In this document: in pieces, positions 33,158 to 45,645 of the stretch
Position numbering within the stretch: position 1 is the first letter of the stretch
How the letters are laid out: each line of letters starts with the position of its first letter
NCBI GenBank assembly: GCA_027627225.1
Contig: CM051029.1
Span: forward strand, 28,125,048-28,189,047
Source: Congeria kusceri
Lineage: Eukaryota > Mollusca > Bivalvia > Myida > Dreissenidae
Length of the DNA stretch: 64,000 bases
Direction: 5' to 3'
The notes under the pieces: model-generated
Told to the model about the DNA's origin: nothing
Database searches by the model: none
What the model saw: the letters and a program-made list of their open reading frames with translations, nothing else
Translations under genes and position numbers: made by a program

Positions 33158-33556
33158 TTTTTTATCACAGGCTTTTAAAGGAAAAACCCCGTCTAATTTT
33201 ACCTAAACATGTTGATAAATTATAAAAGTTGTGTATTGGCATGACGTCACTTCATGTTGACGACGTCATTTCATCAAAATAACGTCATGCGATTGGTCAG
33301 TCAAAAAATATGTAGCCAATGAAAACGCTCAAAATGTTATCTTACACATGTGTAAGATAGAAATATTCGTAATGGTTGTATTACACGGGAGACAAGGTAT
33401 AGCATGTGATAAATTTTATTTTGTTATTAAACAAAGTATTTCAATTTTTAGTATGTAGCAATGACTTAAATCTTTGGTCTCTGACAACTTATTGAGAGGG
33501 TTTTGCATGGGCTTTGGGTGAAGTATGGAAGCGCCCTAGTGCCATGTGACTTGCAT

Positions 33557-33925
33557 CTGTTTTCGTAATTACGGGATAGCTAGTTCGTAATTACGAGTTT
33601 CTGAATCGTGATGACGAGTAACTAAGTCGAAAGTACGAGATCGATATGTCATAATTACAAGAATGATTAGCCGTAATTTCAGGATTACTTAAAGTCGTGT
33701 TTACTAAGGCGCAGTTACACTATATTAAGTCGCATTTACAATATTTTAAGTCGCAATAACAAGATACAAAGTCGTAAATACGAGATATTAAGTAGTAAGT
33801 ATGATATAGTACGTAGCAAGTACGATATAGTAAGTAGTAAGTACGATATAGTAAGTAGAAAGTACGATATATTAAGTCGAAATGACGAGTCATTATCTTA
33901 TAATTACAAGTAACAAAGTCAACAG
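33557..33925. repeat. Palindromic TCGTAATTACGA-type minisatellite
   Basis: About 18-20-bp units built on AAGTCGTAATTACGAGATATT and decayed forms (AGTAAGTACGATATAGT). The core TCGTAATTACGA is a perfect palindrome. Confidence 0.75.
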
Positions 33926-34855
33926 ACGAGTAACCTCACACCATGAATATACCATAGTATATCATTTCAGAATGTGACTTTATACATTTAAATTGAACGC
34001 TGACGAGGTGCTAACAACGCGCAGAAACAACACTAAAGCGATTTTATTGAGATAATCCGCGTACATTAAATGCTCGCTCATATGTTTCGACCGCCCAGGG
34101 GTTTACCAGATACCGTCTTGTTCGCCAGATCGTTAAACGACGATGATGATGCTTAAATGTTTTCTAAATTACGTTTTTATATCTGCTTGTTTTTTTTTCC
34201 GACCACACATACTGTTTTAAACTAGTCTTCGTCAGTTCTAACATTCATCTTTTTATAGGTTTATTAGTATATGGCGAAACGCATTCTTGACGTTTCAATA
34301 TCATTTAACTTCAGTTGACTTATTCACCGATTTTCGCACTTTTCGAAATAATCATAAACTGTCTTAACTGCAACAACTATAAAGCAATACTAACAGTCCA
34401 TGTATTTATCATGAAAAACATAACAACTGATTAATTGTAGTAGCAAATCATGCGCGTATAACATAAAAATTGGTAATCGAATTGCACCGAACGCGCACCG
34501 CATATTATATAATAATGTGCAATACAATGGCGCCCAAATTAAATAAATACCATACTTAAAAACGAAATGTTCGAAAAAAAAAAAATCCCAACAAATGTTT
34601 GAAAACGCAAGTGGGTCTCAAACTAACCACGTTTGGCGGCTATTAGAACAAATTCCAGTTTGACAGCGCTTTAAATGGACGTTATCGACGGCAGGTCGAC
34701 AACAACAGGTCGACAACAACATAACCTAAAATTAAGTTCATTTACAGAGAATTAATATCTAATCATTGTTAAATGTGATGGCATTGTGTCTAATAACAGT
34801 TAACATAGGCATATTAATGTTATTTGATTATATAAAGAGTGGTCTCCGATGACCA

Positions 34856-34856
<1 letters not shown>
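33926..34856. other. Non-coding stretch; nothing recognised
   Basis: AT-rich, without coding signal. Confidence 0.5.
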
Positions 34857-34919
<63 letters not shown>

Positions 34920-34972
34920 TGTTGTAGTAGTAGTAGTAGTAGAAGCAGCAGCAGCAGTAGTAGTAGTAGTAA

Positions 34973-35038
<66 letters not shown>

Positions 35039-35051
35039 AAGTAGCAGCAGC

Positions 35052-35093
<42 letters not shown>

Positions 35094-35134
35094 TGTAGTA
35101 GTAGTAGTAGTAGAAGCAGCAGCAGTAGTAGTAG
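34857..35134. repeat. TAG/CAG trinucleotide microsatellite
   Basis: About 280 bp of (GTA)n with AGCAGC islands; all six frames give homopolymeric proteins. Confidence 0.95.
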
Positions 35135-35547
35135 TAAAATAGATATGAATGAAATGTACACGTGCATTTTGTCCCGTAACACATTTTCGCACAATTGATA
35201 AAACGGCAAAACGTTGCTAAGGAACTTTTCATTGAAGTGCGTGAGTATGGATCCTACTGGAACCGTCTATCTCAAAATCAATTTTTAGTTTGGTTCATAT
35301 TTTTGAACGATTCCATCAATATATTGTTGCCTCTCGAAATATATGTTCGAGAAAATTATAAAATTATCTTGTTTTAATGTGTCTATATTTATGCGAAATA
35401 CCGTCGTCGATATGCCCCTTTAACCGACTGCAGTGACCTAGCTTGTGATAACACAAATTCGAGTTTTAAACAAGAAAAAGGGGCCAAACACACACGATCT
35501 TAATTATACATGTATATTCTTCTCTGAATATCTTATCCTTCTATACA

Positions 35548-35788
35548 TGAGGCGTGTCGTGGGAAAACCGGGGTTAATTCATATGCGTAAAGTTTCGTCC
35601 CGGATTAGCCTTTGCAGTCCACACAGGCTAATCCAGGACGGCACTTACCGCTTTTATGGTATTTTCTGTTTCAATGAAGTCTCTTCTAAACAAAAATCCA
35701 CTGTAGGCGGAAAGTGCCGACCTATAATTAGCCTGTGCGGACACTTAACGCACATGTATTAAACCCGGGTTTTCCACGACACGCCTCA
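35548..35788. mobile_element. MITE with TGAGGCGTG ends, copy 1
   Basis: The left end TGAGGCGTGTCGTGGGAAAA pairs with the right end TTTTCCACGACACGCCTCA. Inside, CCCGGATTAGCC and GGCTAATCCAGGACG form a second hairpin. Same family as 60851-61110 and 63542-63801. Frames through it are spurious. Confidence 0.85.
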
Positions 35789-36609
35789 TATGTATGTAGT
35801 CTCATATGTATGTATTAGTTCACCCTTATAATACAGCAATAACAATGCCCATATCTTAATTTCAGGTTTTTTCCCCTGATATTGCCCATTTGAAGTACAT
35901 GTATTTCTTAGGTACAATCCCTTTAATACGAGATAAAATATATTGATCATTATCTATACGAGGTCAAATGTGTTTCAATCATATATAAAGTTCCACGCTA
36001 AATCGAACGTGAAATGGCCATTTACAATGATTTACATACAGAACCAAAAATCCGTGACTCCCAAAGGCTAATAAATCTTTGTTCAGAAATTGATTTACAT
36101 TGCGTACATAGCGTAATGTCGTCGAATTTTGAATGAACATCTCACATTAATTTGTTTTATTACGTAGCATACATTTAAAGTTGCCATAACGAACATCAAT
36201 GTTGTCAACCAGGTGTTAAGAATTTGCTAGGCATTGTAATTTTGATCAATCGTTTATTATTTAAAGAGCTATATAAAGATAGCAATTATGGATATTAACG
36301 TGTGTCTGTATATCGTAGATTTCCATCTTGGAAATCAAAATATGCCCATTAAGACTTTCACTTAAGAGTGTATAATGTTTGATTAAATCTGTGAAATTTG
36401 CATTTATTAAGCATTAACTGGTAATGATATTTTATGACGTAAATATAATTTATAACATTGTTAATGAAAACAAATTGCCAAGATTTAAAAGTGGATTGGC
36501 TAATCGGCAAACAGCCTTTGGTCATTACCAAAACATATATTTACGAAAACAAAATGTACGTGTACGAACATCGTAGTTATAAAGAATGCTCAGTAAATAC
36601 ATAGTATAT
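35789..36609. other. Non-coding stretch; nothing recognised
   Basis: AT-rich. Confidence 0.5.
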
Positions 36610-36835
36610 CAGTATATCAAATACGGAGCGGGAGGTCGAAGGTTCGAGTCTCGCACAGGGCTTGTTTTGATATGGCCGGTTGTCTACCCAGAAGCTAGTT
36701 AAATCGAAGGGTACCGACTGCCTTCCTGCCAAGAACCCGGCATATAGGATCTAGGAATCGGGAGTAAAGATGTTCATTGGTAAAGGTGTCAAAACTGGCT
36801 GGCCCTTAATCGCGAGGGTGACACCATAATAATCA
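36610..36835 (+). mobile_element. SINE-like element (third family), 5' part degraded
   Basis: GAAGGTTCGAGTCTCGC is a good B box with the T-arm of a tRNA. The 3' body is not AT-rich (CTACCCAGAAGCTAG, CGAAGGGTACCGACTGCC, AAGAACCCGGCA). No clear A box is visible upstream, so the head may be truncated. Confidence 0.5.
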
Positions 36836-39800
36836 AAGATGTTACTTTACTTTTATATAAAATGTTATTATTTTGAAGCACCATTTTTAAGACTCTGTGA
36901 TAACGATAGTATCATAGTTTTTGCTAGACAACACGGTCGTGAAACTGTTACGTTCATCCAACATTTATTGAAATTTTCATTTCAATTAACTGTTTGGCTA
37001 TTGATTCGGATCGCAATGTTTTTCATATGTTCGGACATTGTGTCTCGCTAATATATTCGGTTAATATTACAGGTGGCATTACTTGGAGACGTTTATAGTT
37101 TAGAGAGATGGTAAACGAACAGATGTTACTATCGCACTACTACAGCCTATAGTGTTTTGTTAAGCGTTTTTTTTTTCAATCACTCCTTGGTTCAGACCCT
37201 TTAAATTAATAGCAAAGCCTGACGATCGCTAATAATGCTTTCAATTTCGGTTTCAACCATTTTACAAACGTTCTTCCTTACAATACCCGAATTAATAACG
37301 CGCAATTAATTTTCAAATTAGTCCCAGCTATGTAGCACAAATCGGGTCGATTCTTCTCGCGCGTTTTCAACATTCACGCTTTCCTCGTTTCACGAACGTT
37401 TTAAAATGCGGCTATAGTATTGGGAAACGTAAAAATGCACTTTGTAATAAACATGATAAAGCCCGGCGTATAATTATGCGCAGTTCGGGCTGTGATTTAC
37501 AGTCGGCCTTGTAATAGAACGGTTGTTTATTGACCAATATAGTCAGTAAAATCAGCGACCCCGCGGCTAGGTCGGGCAAGCCCTCGAGGCACACGCCTAT
37601 GTTCGCCTTTCATGTATTGAAATGTAGTCAATTTGAAACAATAGGAGGGTACCCTAAACTGTTATTATCGCGGAAGTCATCAGCGCGGATTATTTTGGGT
37701 CAGTTGAGCGAACATAATTCGACGGAACACAACCCAGCACAACGCGTTCCGCGTTAATTCGATAATGCTTAAGATATTTAAGATAGTAGGTGCTGACCAA
37801 AAACAATTCGTTTACGGTCATTTCGTTAATAAAATGAAAGATTGTGATTTAATGGACCCTATCTAGAATAGTGTCTAACGTGATGAAAGATAATACGACT
37901 TGAGAAGTAAATATAAACACTTGATAGTTTCTTGCGTGTACGACTTAAGGAAAAACGTATCCAGTCTTGACATAAGTTATCGAATTTTTATTAATATGAT
38001 GTTTATGATTATGATTATAATTATTATTATGATTATTATTATCAGTAAGACATTATAAGACCTGTAAAAATATAATATAATAAAATCACCAATAAGACAT
38101 TAAGACCTGTTAAATAAAATAAAAACATAAAAAATAAAATAAAATAAAATGAAATGGTCACATATGAAAGGAAATGAAATAGTCAAGTGCACAAGTGCCA
38201 GACATTGCGTGTTGTCTGTCGACCAGAGGGGACAATTTTAATCCAATTTGCTTATTTATTGACGCTACACATTGACGCGATTACGGGCGTTATCTAAGTT
38301 ACGCACTCTGATGTTTCGATTTTAATTCAATTATTTGAAATATTTATTGTTAACAAAACACACACGCGCCTATTGTCTAAGATTTTCGCACCCTTGTTTC
38401 ACCTTTGTCTGTGTTGACAGATGTGACCGGTCGATCAAACATAATGTATACTCGTCAATTAAAAACGTATAGGTGCAATTAAACCATCAACAGAAACAAA
38501 TAACAGAGACGTGTGAATGGTTTCAACATGGGATTTTGGCATTTTAGAGGGAGAAACTTGTTAAGGTCTAACACTGGTGTCATTTTGTGTACAGATGTTC
38601 TTTGTCGATTGCAATAAAAGCATTGTTCAACAACATTATCATGTTGTCATTTTCATGTTGTTGAAGATATTGATTTAACAGAAGTACCGGTAATTAACGA
38701 TTACTTCAACGACAACAATAATAACCAGGATAGTTTTGTAATAATATGTGAAAACAATAAAGTTTTGTTATAAATAAAGTCGATAATACATAAATAAAAT
38801 GATTTAAAAATGAAGGTAAAATAAACGCAAGGGGTACATTTGTATAGTTAAGGTAATACTAATTGTTTTGGTTTGTAGTTCGATGTTAAATTTGTCATAG
38901 AGTCTACTATATTATTTATGCCACAAAGCCCCTTTAAATGTATGTAGCCTTTTTGTATGTACCCCAGTATTAATAACACATTTTAAAATACAAGGAACCA
39001 TTTTGAAACCATTCGTAATTGTGTTTATATACACTGCATGTTTACAAACTTTACTGACAACACATGCTACATTTCATCGTTGTTTCACGTATACCGGTAT
39101 TTCAAACATTAAATAGTGACAGAGAACTAAAACACTTTCCGTACCTAGTTAGTAAAATCTAAATATGAATAAAAAGGAATCGAATGCCACCATTAAAGTG
39201 AATAAACCCATAGCAGATTATTAGTTACATGTGTTTGTTTCTTCACTCTATCAGTTAGTTCGTAAGATATACGCATTATGAACGTCTTGAATTGAAATTG
39301 AAAAATTGAATATCATAAAACAATTCAAATGCTAACATTTGTTTAACAAGTGTGGGTAATTAAACTCACAATCCGTCGACAGAGTGGAACACATTAATTA
39401 GAAAAATCTTTATAAACAGGTGCACACTTAATCTGTGTGTAATTGAATCTAAATCGTAATTTAAACTTTCTTTTGTTTTTCATGCATGCTAACTTTTTCA
39501 GTTAACTCTTCAATATTACGTTTTCAATTAAAGTATATGATTTCCGTAAGAAATTAATGGGATAACAACGACAGGGTGTGACTGAAATGCGAAGGGAAGA
39601 AAATGACACATTAATTTTGGACGATAGCTATCAAACCAGATAGCCATTAATTAAGCGTGAAAGCGTGTAATACACAATGGAACTACAGACCATTTCATAA
39701 GCTTTTCGTCATAAAATGTTCTAAACTTGTTATATTCTCTATGAATGTGTTTGCTCCCAATAAAGCAGGGTGCAAACAGATGCATAAAAATGTTCACACA

Positions 39801-40020
39801 TTTAATATCGGACAATAAATCGCATTGTCGATCTGTTATTTCGCGAACCTCAACATTTTTATGATCGTTTTTTTAGTCTTTAACTTTTTTTTACGATTCG
39901 CCAGCGGGTATCTGGGCGGCGTTACAAAGGCAGGTCAGAAGGTAGTAAATGTTTTACGACTATTTGTCGATTGTCAGCCTAAACAATCTGCCCCTTATCA
40001 TTGTTTATCTTTAGTTTGGA
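36836..40020. other. Long AT-rich non-coding stretch
   Basis: Contains A-rich simple sequence at 38095-38155 and small ATT runs near 38010. No gene, RNA or complete mobile element recognised. Confidence 0.5.
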
Positions 40021-40860
40021 AATAAATAAATGCAAAAAGAATTTCAAGATATGCAAAGACGGCTCGTAAATAATGGCCAATTTCGATCTAGATATCACTT
40101 TTTCGATCCCCAACATAGAAATGTCCGAAAGTGGACGTGTCCGAATACCGTATGAATCAACAATACGTTGATGTTTTCGGTTGATGATAAATAACAGCAA
40201 TAAGAATGTCGAGATACGCAAAGACGGCTCGTAAATAGTGGCCAACTGATTGAATGGCTAACTTGCAGAAATGTCCAAAATATCCGAAACCGGCTGTGTC
40301 AGAATATCGTATTAATCAACAACACTTTATTGTTTTAGTTGATGATAAATCACAGCAACGTCAATTTCAAGATATGCAAAGACGACTCGTAAATCGTTGT
40401 CAACTAGATTTAACAGATCTGGTCTGAACTTTTTCGGTCAACAGCGTAGAAATGTCCGAAAGCGGACGTTTCCAAATACCGTACTTATCAAAAAAAATTA
40501 CTGTTTTCGTTTAAAATGATAAAAACAATGCAATAAAAACTGCAAGATATGCAAAAATAGTAGCCAACTAGATTGAATAGCGCTCTGAATTTGACTTTTT
40601 TATTTCCTTTTTTTCTACAGCTTAGAAATGTCCGACAAAAACAACAAAACATTGTTTGGTGATAAAAAAGCAATAAGAATTTCAAGATAATTATGCAAAG
40701 AAGGCTCGTACATCGTGGCCAACTACACGTAGATGGAATGGCGATCTGGTTTTGACTGTTTTTCGGTTCGACAGCGTAGGAATGTCCGAAATATTTGAAC
40801 CCGAAGATGTCCGGATACCGTACTCATGAGCATGTGTCTTCAAAAACAATTTCGATATTT
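40020..40860. repeat. About 165-bp satellite, five diverged copies
   Basis: AAGATATGCAAAGACGGCTC recurs at about 40046, 40211, 40369, 40544 and 40684. Between these lie GAAATGTCCGAAA, GTGTCCGAATACCGTA and TTTTCGGTTGATGATAAA in the same order. Confidence 0.85.
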
Positions 40861-41154
40861 GTACATGACCTGTTTGATTCAAACTGCTAAGTATTTCCGG
40901 AACTCTGTGTTTTTGTGTGTGCATAACTAGTAAAACAAAATTTGTGCTTGGTTCGATCTTGCTTTTAAAGCAAAATCAATACCGAAACGCGTCAATGAGT
41001 GTGAAGTCAGGCTGGACGATTGGATCGCGATTTCTTTCCCAAGTGTTATACAACACCCCCACTAAAGGTAATTGATGATCTGCTAATGATGCCCAGAGGT
41101 CGGTGCGACCGACGGACGCTAATCTCTGGGACCTGACCAAATGTTTAACCTCAG

Positions 41155-41575
41155 TTCAAGCTATTCATTTTATCTCCGTTATGTCGAAAGTCTGAGACAA
41201 GAGACACCCTCGAGTCTTTTTCCTCGGTAAAACCAGTACTTTGTGTAGTCCAGGTCTATTTAGGCATCGGACTGACGATCTCTGTTTCAAAAGTCGAACA
41301 CACTTTCCATAATGCAGAATATTGCCATACACACGCAAGTTTACATTGAGTCCGTTTAATGGATAGAACCAGTACTGGCTATAGACCGAACTCACAACCT
41401 CCATGTCGCAAGTTGTTCAGTATGTAAATAATTTTGCGACATCAAGAAATTCGGAAAAGTCAGCAATTAGTGCGTTTCCTGGATAGATCCAGTACTTGCT
41501 TCACGTGAGAAAGATCAATGCAGTCTGCCCGAGTACGGAACGAACTCAAGACCCCCCCCTGCCTTTTTGTAAGCC
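41155..41575. mobile_element. SINE family B fragments, two or three head-to-tail pieces
   Basis: Contains GTCGAAAGTCTGAGAC with CTCGGTAAAACCAGTACTTTG, then AATGGATAGAACCAGTACTG, then CTGGATAGATCCAGTACTTG with GAACTCAAGACC. These resemble 26390-26575. Pieces seem truncated and tandemly inserted. Confidence 0.5.
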
Positions 41576-41804
41576 GTTAACGATGACAATAAATTAGACA
41601 CCAAAAGTGTTACACATGTCATCTCAAAGTTGAAAAGATTAGCCCTTGTCAAATAGGTCCTGGGTACTTATTATTTTCACTAATTCTTAAGTTATTCTAA
41701 ACTTAAATAGAAAATAAGTCAAAATAAGAATATGTGTTTTAAACACAATGCTTTCAGTTTGAAACATGTGCATAATAAAAACTAAATAGTAAAACAATTG
41801 GAGA

Positions 41805-41955
41805 ATCTTAATATTGCAGAATCTTAACATGGCAGAATCTTAACATCGTAAAATCTTAATATTGCAGAATTTTAATATGGCAGTGTCCTAAACATTGCAT
41901 AATCTTAATATTGCAGAATCTTGACATTGCAGAATATTGCAGAATCTTAAAACAA
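41805..41955. repeat. 17-18-bp minisatellite
   Basis: About eight units of GCAGAATCTTAACATT with small variations. Confidence 0.85.
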
Positions 41956-42650
41956 TGTACTTTGTCAGAAAGACTTATTTTACATTTTCCGAATTTCAAG
42001 ATAATTTTTTTATTTTCTACTAAGATTTTCTATCAATACTAGCAATGGTCTTCAATGTATTTCGCGTGTTTTTCTTTAACACTTCATGTGTATCTCTAAT
42101 TTCAAGTTAACAATTATGTGCATTAAAATTCAAGGCGTGCTTAAATCTACTATGTTATGAATCATTATTTATTGAGTATTCAAGCTCTTGAAATGCGGGG
42201 CTGCATTTAAAATCGTTATAGATGAAACTAGGAAATTTTTAATTTATAATACACTCGAAAATCGCTATTAAGCCTAGTTTTTAATGGTTTCTTACGGTGT
42301 AGCTCGGTCCGTAATGTCCATAATATTAAGTGAAATCGGGATGTAAACCCATCTAAACGATTTCGGAAAACATTAGCTGGAATGAAATGCTCGAGAACTT
42401 ACTAATATTATCTTGAACGCATGTTTCAAGAAAAATTGCTTTAATCTGCAGGCCAGGAAGCTAGTGAGAATATGTGAACACTCTTCTCCAATTATCCGCG
42501 TGCATGTACATGTGTTTATGTCTGAATGGGAATTGTTAGACTAGGGCAGGAAATTAATAAGATGGAAATTTCTGTAACCAGGTTTTTGGAAGAATTATTA
42601 ATTAGCTGTCTTAGTCTTTTTTGTTATACCGTTCTTTGCCAGCACAACCG
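41956..42650. other. AT-rich stretch; nothing recognised
   Basis: No coding signal. Confidence 0.5.
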
Positions 42651-42654
42651 CTAC

Positions 42655-43030
42655 AATCATCATCTTCATCATCGTCATCATCATCATCATCATCATCATC
42701 ATAGTAATAATAATAATATTTTTAATAATAATAATAATAATCATCATCATCATCAGTATCATCATCATCAGCAGCAGCAGCATTATTATCGTCGCCATCA
42801 TCGTAATCACCAATATTGTCAACATCATAAGCAGCAGCATCATCAGTATCAGCATCACCACCACCACCCTCCTCATCATCATCATCATCATTAATATCGT
42901 TGTTTTCATAATCATCATCATCGTCATCAATATCGTTGTCTTCATCGTCATCATCACCATCATAATCATAATCATGGTCGTCATCTACTTTATCTTCCTT
43001 CTCTTCGTTTTCGTCATCACATCATCATTG
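42655..43030. repeat. CAT/AAT/CAG trinucleotide microsatellite
   Basis: Compound (CAT)n, (AAT)n and (CAG)n tract; the 122-128 codon His/Asn- and Met-rich frames are artefacts. Confidence 0.95.
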
Positions 43031-43329
43031 TCATCAAAGAACCACAAGCATGCAGTTTTGCAACAAAAATCCAGGTTTCCACATATATATTTGTATATTT
43101 GTTTTTGTTTCAGAGAAATATGTTCAGTGAGGAGCTGTGAAACAGCAAACGCCCAAAAGTTAAACGAATGTGAACATTCAGACAGGACGAGTTCAACATT
43201 TGTAACACTCCTTGAGGGACCTTCTGTGATACCAGATACATATTGTTCCCATGTAAACACCATAAATTTTATCAACGGAAGTGAAATAATTCAATGCAGC
43301 GCATCCGAAAAACAAAACCTGGCGGATGG

Positions 43330-43515
43330 ATAATTATTGCTTTTTTTCTTGCGCCCTGGTCACAGTTACAACTGGATAACCGGCATCTCCGGTGTTTATT
43401 GGCGGCTTTGCCGGAGGTCCGAATGTGACAGGAAGTCATTTAGGGCGTTTTTTCCGCTGCCAGTTCACTTCTTGTTCTGTGGTGTTAAAACGGTGAATGC
43501 AATTGCTCGGTTAGG
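43330..43515. promoter_or_regulatory. GC-richer block upstream of the Wnt-like exon
   Basis: More GC and CpG than its surroundings, with CCGGCATCTCCGG, CTTTGCCGGAGG and an ETS-like ACAGGAAGT. It lies about 1.1 kb upstream of the exon ATG, so it may be part of the promoter or 5' untranslated region. Based on composition and motifs only. Confidence 0.3.
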
Positions 43516-44633
43516 TTAATGCAATATTTTTGATGTTGGATAATTCAAAAATTGAAGTACAATCTGGCTTTTCGCAGCAGGCGCTGTTTTGAAATTCCTT
43601 CGAGTATTTGTTATATTACTTAATCCAATTCGCGAATTATGCTGGTAATAAGTGTTACAATTTAATTTTCAGAATGCTGAAACATCTGTTTAGAAATTTA
43701 TCAGCGCTTTTGTTTACGGGGCTGAAACAATGAAATATTTTGTGGACACCTGTTTTCGCGAGTTTAAAACGCCGCGCGCCTGTCGAACGGGACACACTTG
43801 TATTGGGTAAACCATTCAATAGACAGAAGCGAAGGTGTGAAAAGGTAGTGTATGAAAAACAAGCGGAGTTAAAGTAGCAAACTATCTTACCGACTCCGGA
43901 GCGACAGAGTTAACATTGGCAGAGCATTGTTACAGACGATCTCTGTTTAAAAGAGGAGTGCTTTAGTGTTCTGGAAACAGTGTTTCGATTTAACCCGCGT
44001 TTAATCGATTACAATTTTGTTTAAAGGCTGACTAACACTGACAGTTCGTAAAACAAAAATACTTGAAACTTAAACTTGCAAAAATAACAGAAAGCTGAAC
44101 TTTCTGTGGAAAGGTAATCGCAAAATGAGATTTTGATAGTATATATTACAAAGAACTGCGTGTGTTAATTTTTCGAATGCGATAAAAGGAACTTGTTAAA
44201 CACTTATTTTGTTCTAATTGTTGCAAGGGGATAATATGCGTGTTTGTTTAAATCAGAATACTATCGGAAGTAATATAAACGTATAAATTGCACTTGCTGA
44301 ATTATATAAGTATTGAGTGTGTAAACTTACATAACACTGAAACAATAGTGAAATACGTTGATGTGAGTTAAGAAGAAACTGGATTTAACAAATTACTTTA
44401 CTATTGGTATTAATAATTAAAAATAAAAATATTGTGCATACTTGAAAACGGACTGATGTAAAACCACACCGGCTAAGCTCTATTTCGATTGGATTTATTA
44501 AATTATAAGAAAGGTTCATTAATAACGTGACAGTTATTTAGAAACTGGATTTATTAAATAACACGACTGAGGGGAATTCCCGGAACTTGTAATTGCTGTC
44601 AAGGGAATTAACGTTAAGGATCAACGGGCGACG
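43516..44633 (+). other. Probable upstream region and 5' UTR of the Wnt-like gene
   Basis: No coding frame of note. The transcription start cannot be fixed. Confidence 0.35.
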
Positions 44634-44719
44634 ATGAGGTACCAGCACGTGCATCCCCTCGTTACCTTGGTGATCATCCTGACCCTGGGGCTAGAAGGGG
44701 TCATAGGGGTCAAATGGCT
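44634..44719 (+). CDS. Exon 1 of a Wnt-11-like secreted ligand (partial gene)
   Basis: An ATG at 44634 (A at -3) starts 28 codons plus two bases, then a perfect donor GTAAGT begins at 44720. The peptide starts MRYQHVHPLVTLVIILTLGL, with a hydrophobic core of about 12 residues typical of a signal peptide, and ends GVIGVKW with the codon CT split across the junction (phase 2, Leu or another CTN). In Wnt-11 the first coding exon likewise holds the signal peptide and ends at GIKW-L, with the cysteine-rich domain starting in exon 2. Wnt proteins are secreted, lipid-modified ligands of Frizzled receptors. No later exon is visible up to 64000, so intron 1 would exceed 19 kb. The call rests on a short peptide plus exon structure; another secreted protein with a similar leader remains possible. 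Confidence 0.6.
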
Positions 44720-45540
44720 GTAAGTATCAACATTGTTGTTGTTTTAGTTGTCGACTTAGTAGTTGACATATTTGTTTTAGCTGAAACTTTAGTTTAGATC
44801 AACATTTACTTGGTCTTATTTAAAGTATGGATAATTCGTACCCCACTGAAGCATCAACTTCGTTTTTTTCTTCTTTTTTTGTGTTTACTACTAAATTTGT
44901 TTGGCCAGAAACAATAAACATCAATTAAAGATTTTCTAAAATTCTTAAAGGGGATGAGTTTTATATTCGTATAAAAAACGTGATGACTAAGGTCATTGCT
45001 TAGATTATCAGCAAATCCGAATACGATTTTTTTTCTAAATCATAGTATCATTAATTATGACAAATTTATACAAAATAAATTAATAAAAAAAGACAGTTTA
45101 CCTCAAATTTTCTCAAATAAAATATGTTAATTAGTTATTTACAGAGGTAGTTCCGAATGATTATTGACAACAACTATAACGAATAGAATGAAAGTAAAAG
45201 TTAATGAAACTAGTCAAGAATATGCTTGCATATCTACATGCACGATAACTGAACAACGTGAGGTGGAGGTAGAAAGATATTCAGTGATTTTCTTGCTCTG
45301 TAACGGAAATAATGTTCTTTCTAAATATACTCTTTATAGCAAGTTGTGATAATATTAACATTTTGTAGATATGACGAGCAGATAATTGCACGGTCACAAT
45401 ATTATCTATCGATGGCTCAGTGCACAACTATGCTATATGACTTGCATACAACATAGACTTAGCTTAGTTTTGCGCTGACCCATCGATATTTTATATTATT
45501 GACCTGTAAAAAGCACACGGTCTGATTGTATAAAAACGTT
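44720..45540 (+). other. Start of putative intron 1; AT-rich, no further exon seen
   Basis: Begins GTAAGTATC. No Wnt exon 2 sequence (N-terminal cysteines, RWNC motif) was found in any frame here or later in the window. Confidence 0.5.
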
Positions 45541-45544
45541 TGTA

Positions 45545-45645
45545 TAATAATAATAATAATAATAATAAAAATAAAAATAATATAATACTACTAATAATAA
45601 TAATGATAATAATAATAATTATTATTATTATTATTATCATCTCAA
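45545..45645. repeat. AAT/ATT inverted microsatellite
   Basis: (AAT)n followed by (ATT)n, able to form a hairpin. Confidence 0.9.

Noticed and set aside
34800..35232. Five long homopolymer frames (Thr, Leu, Tyr, Ser, Val)
   Set aside because: Trinucleotide TAG/CTA microsatellite opens every frame.
35445..35762. 105-codon frame and its relatives at 60.7-61.3 and 63.4-64.0 kb
   Set aside because: They lie in the TGAGGCGTG MITE and its flanks; similar peptides arise wherever the MITE lands.
42526..42984. His/Asn-rich 122-codon and Met-rich 128-codon frames
   Set aside because: Compound trinucleotide microsatellite.
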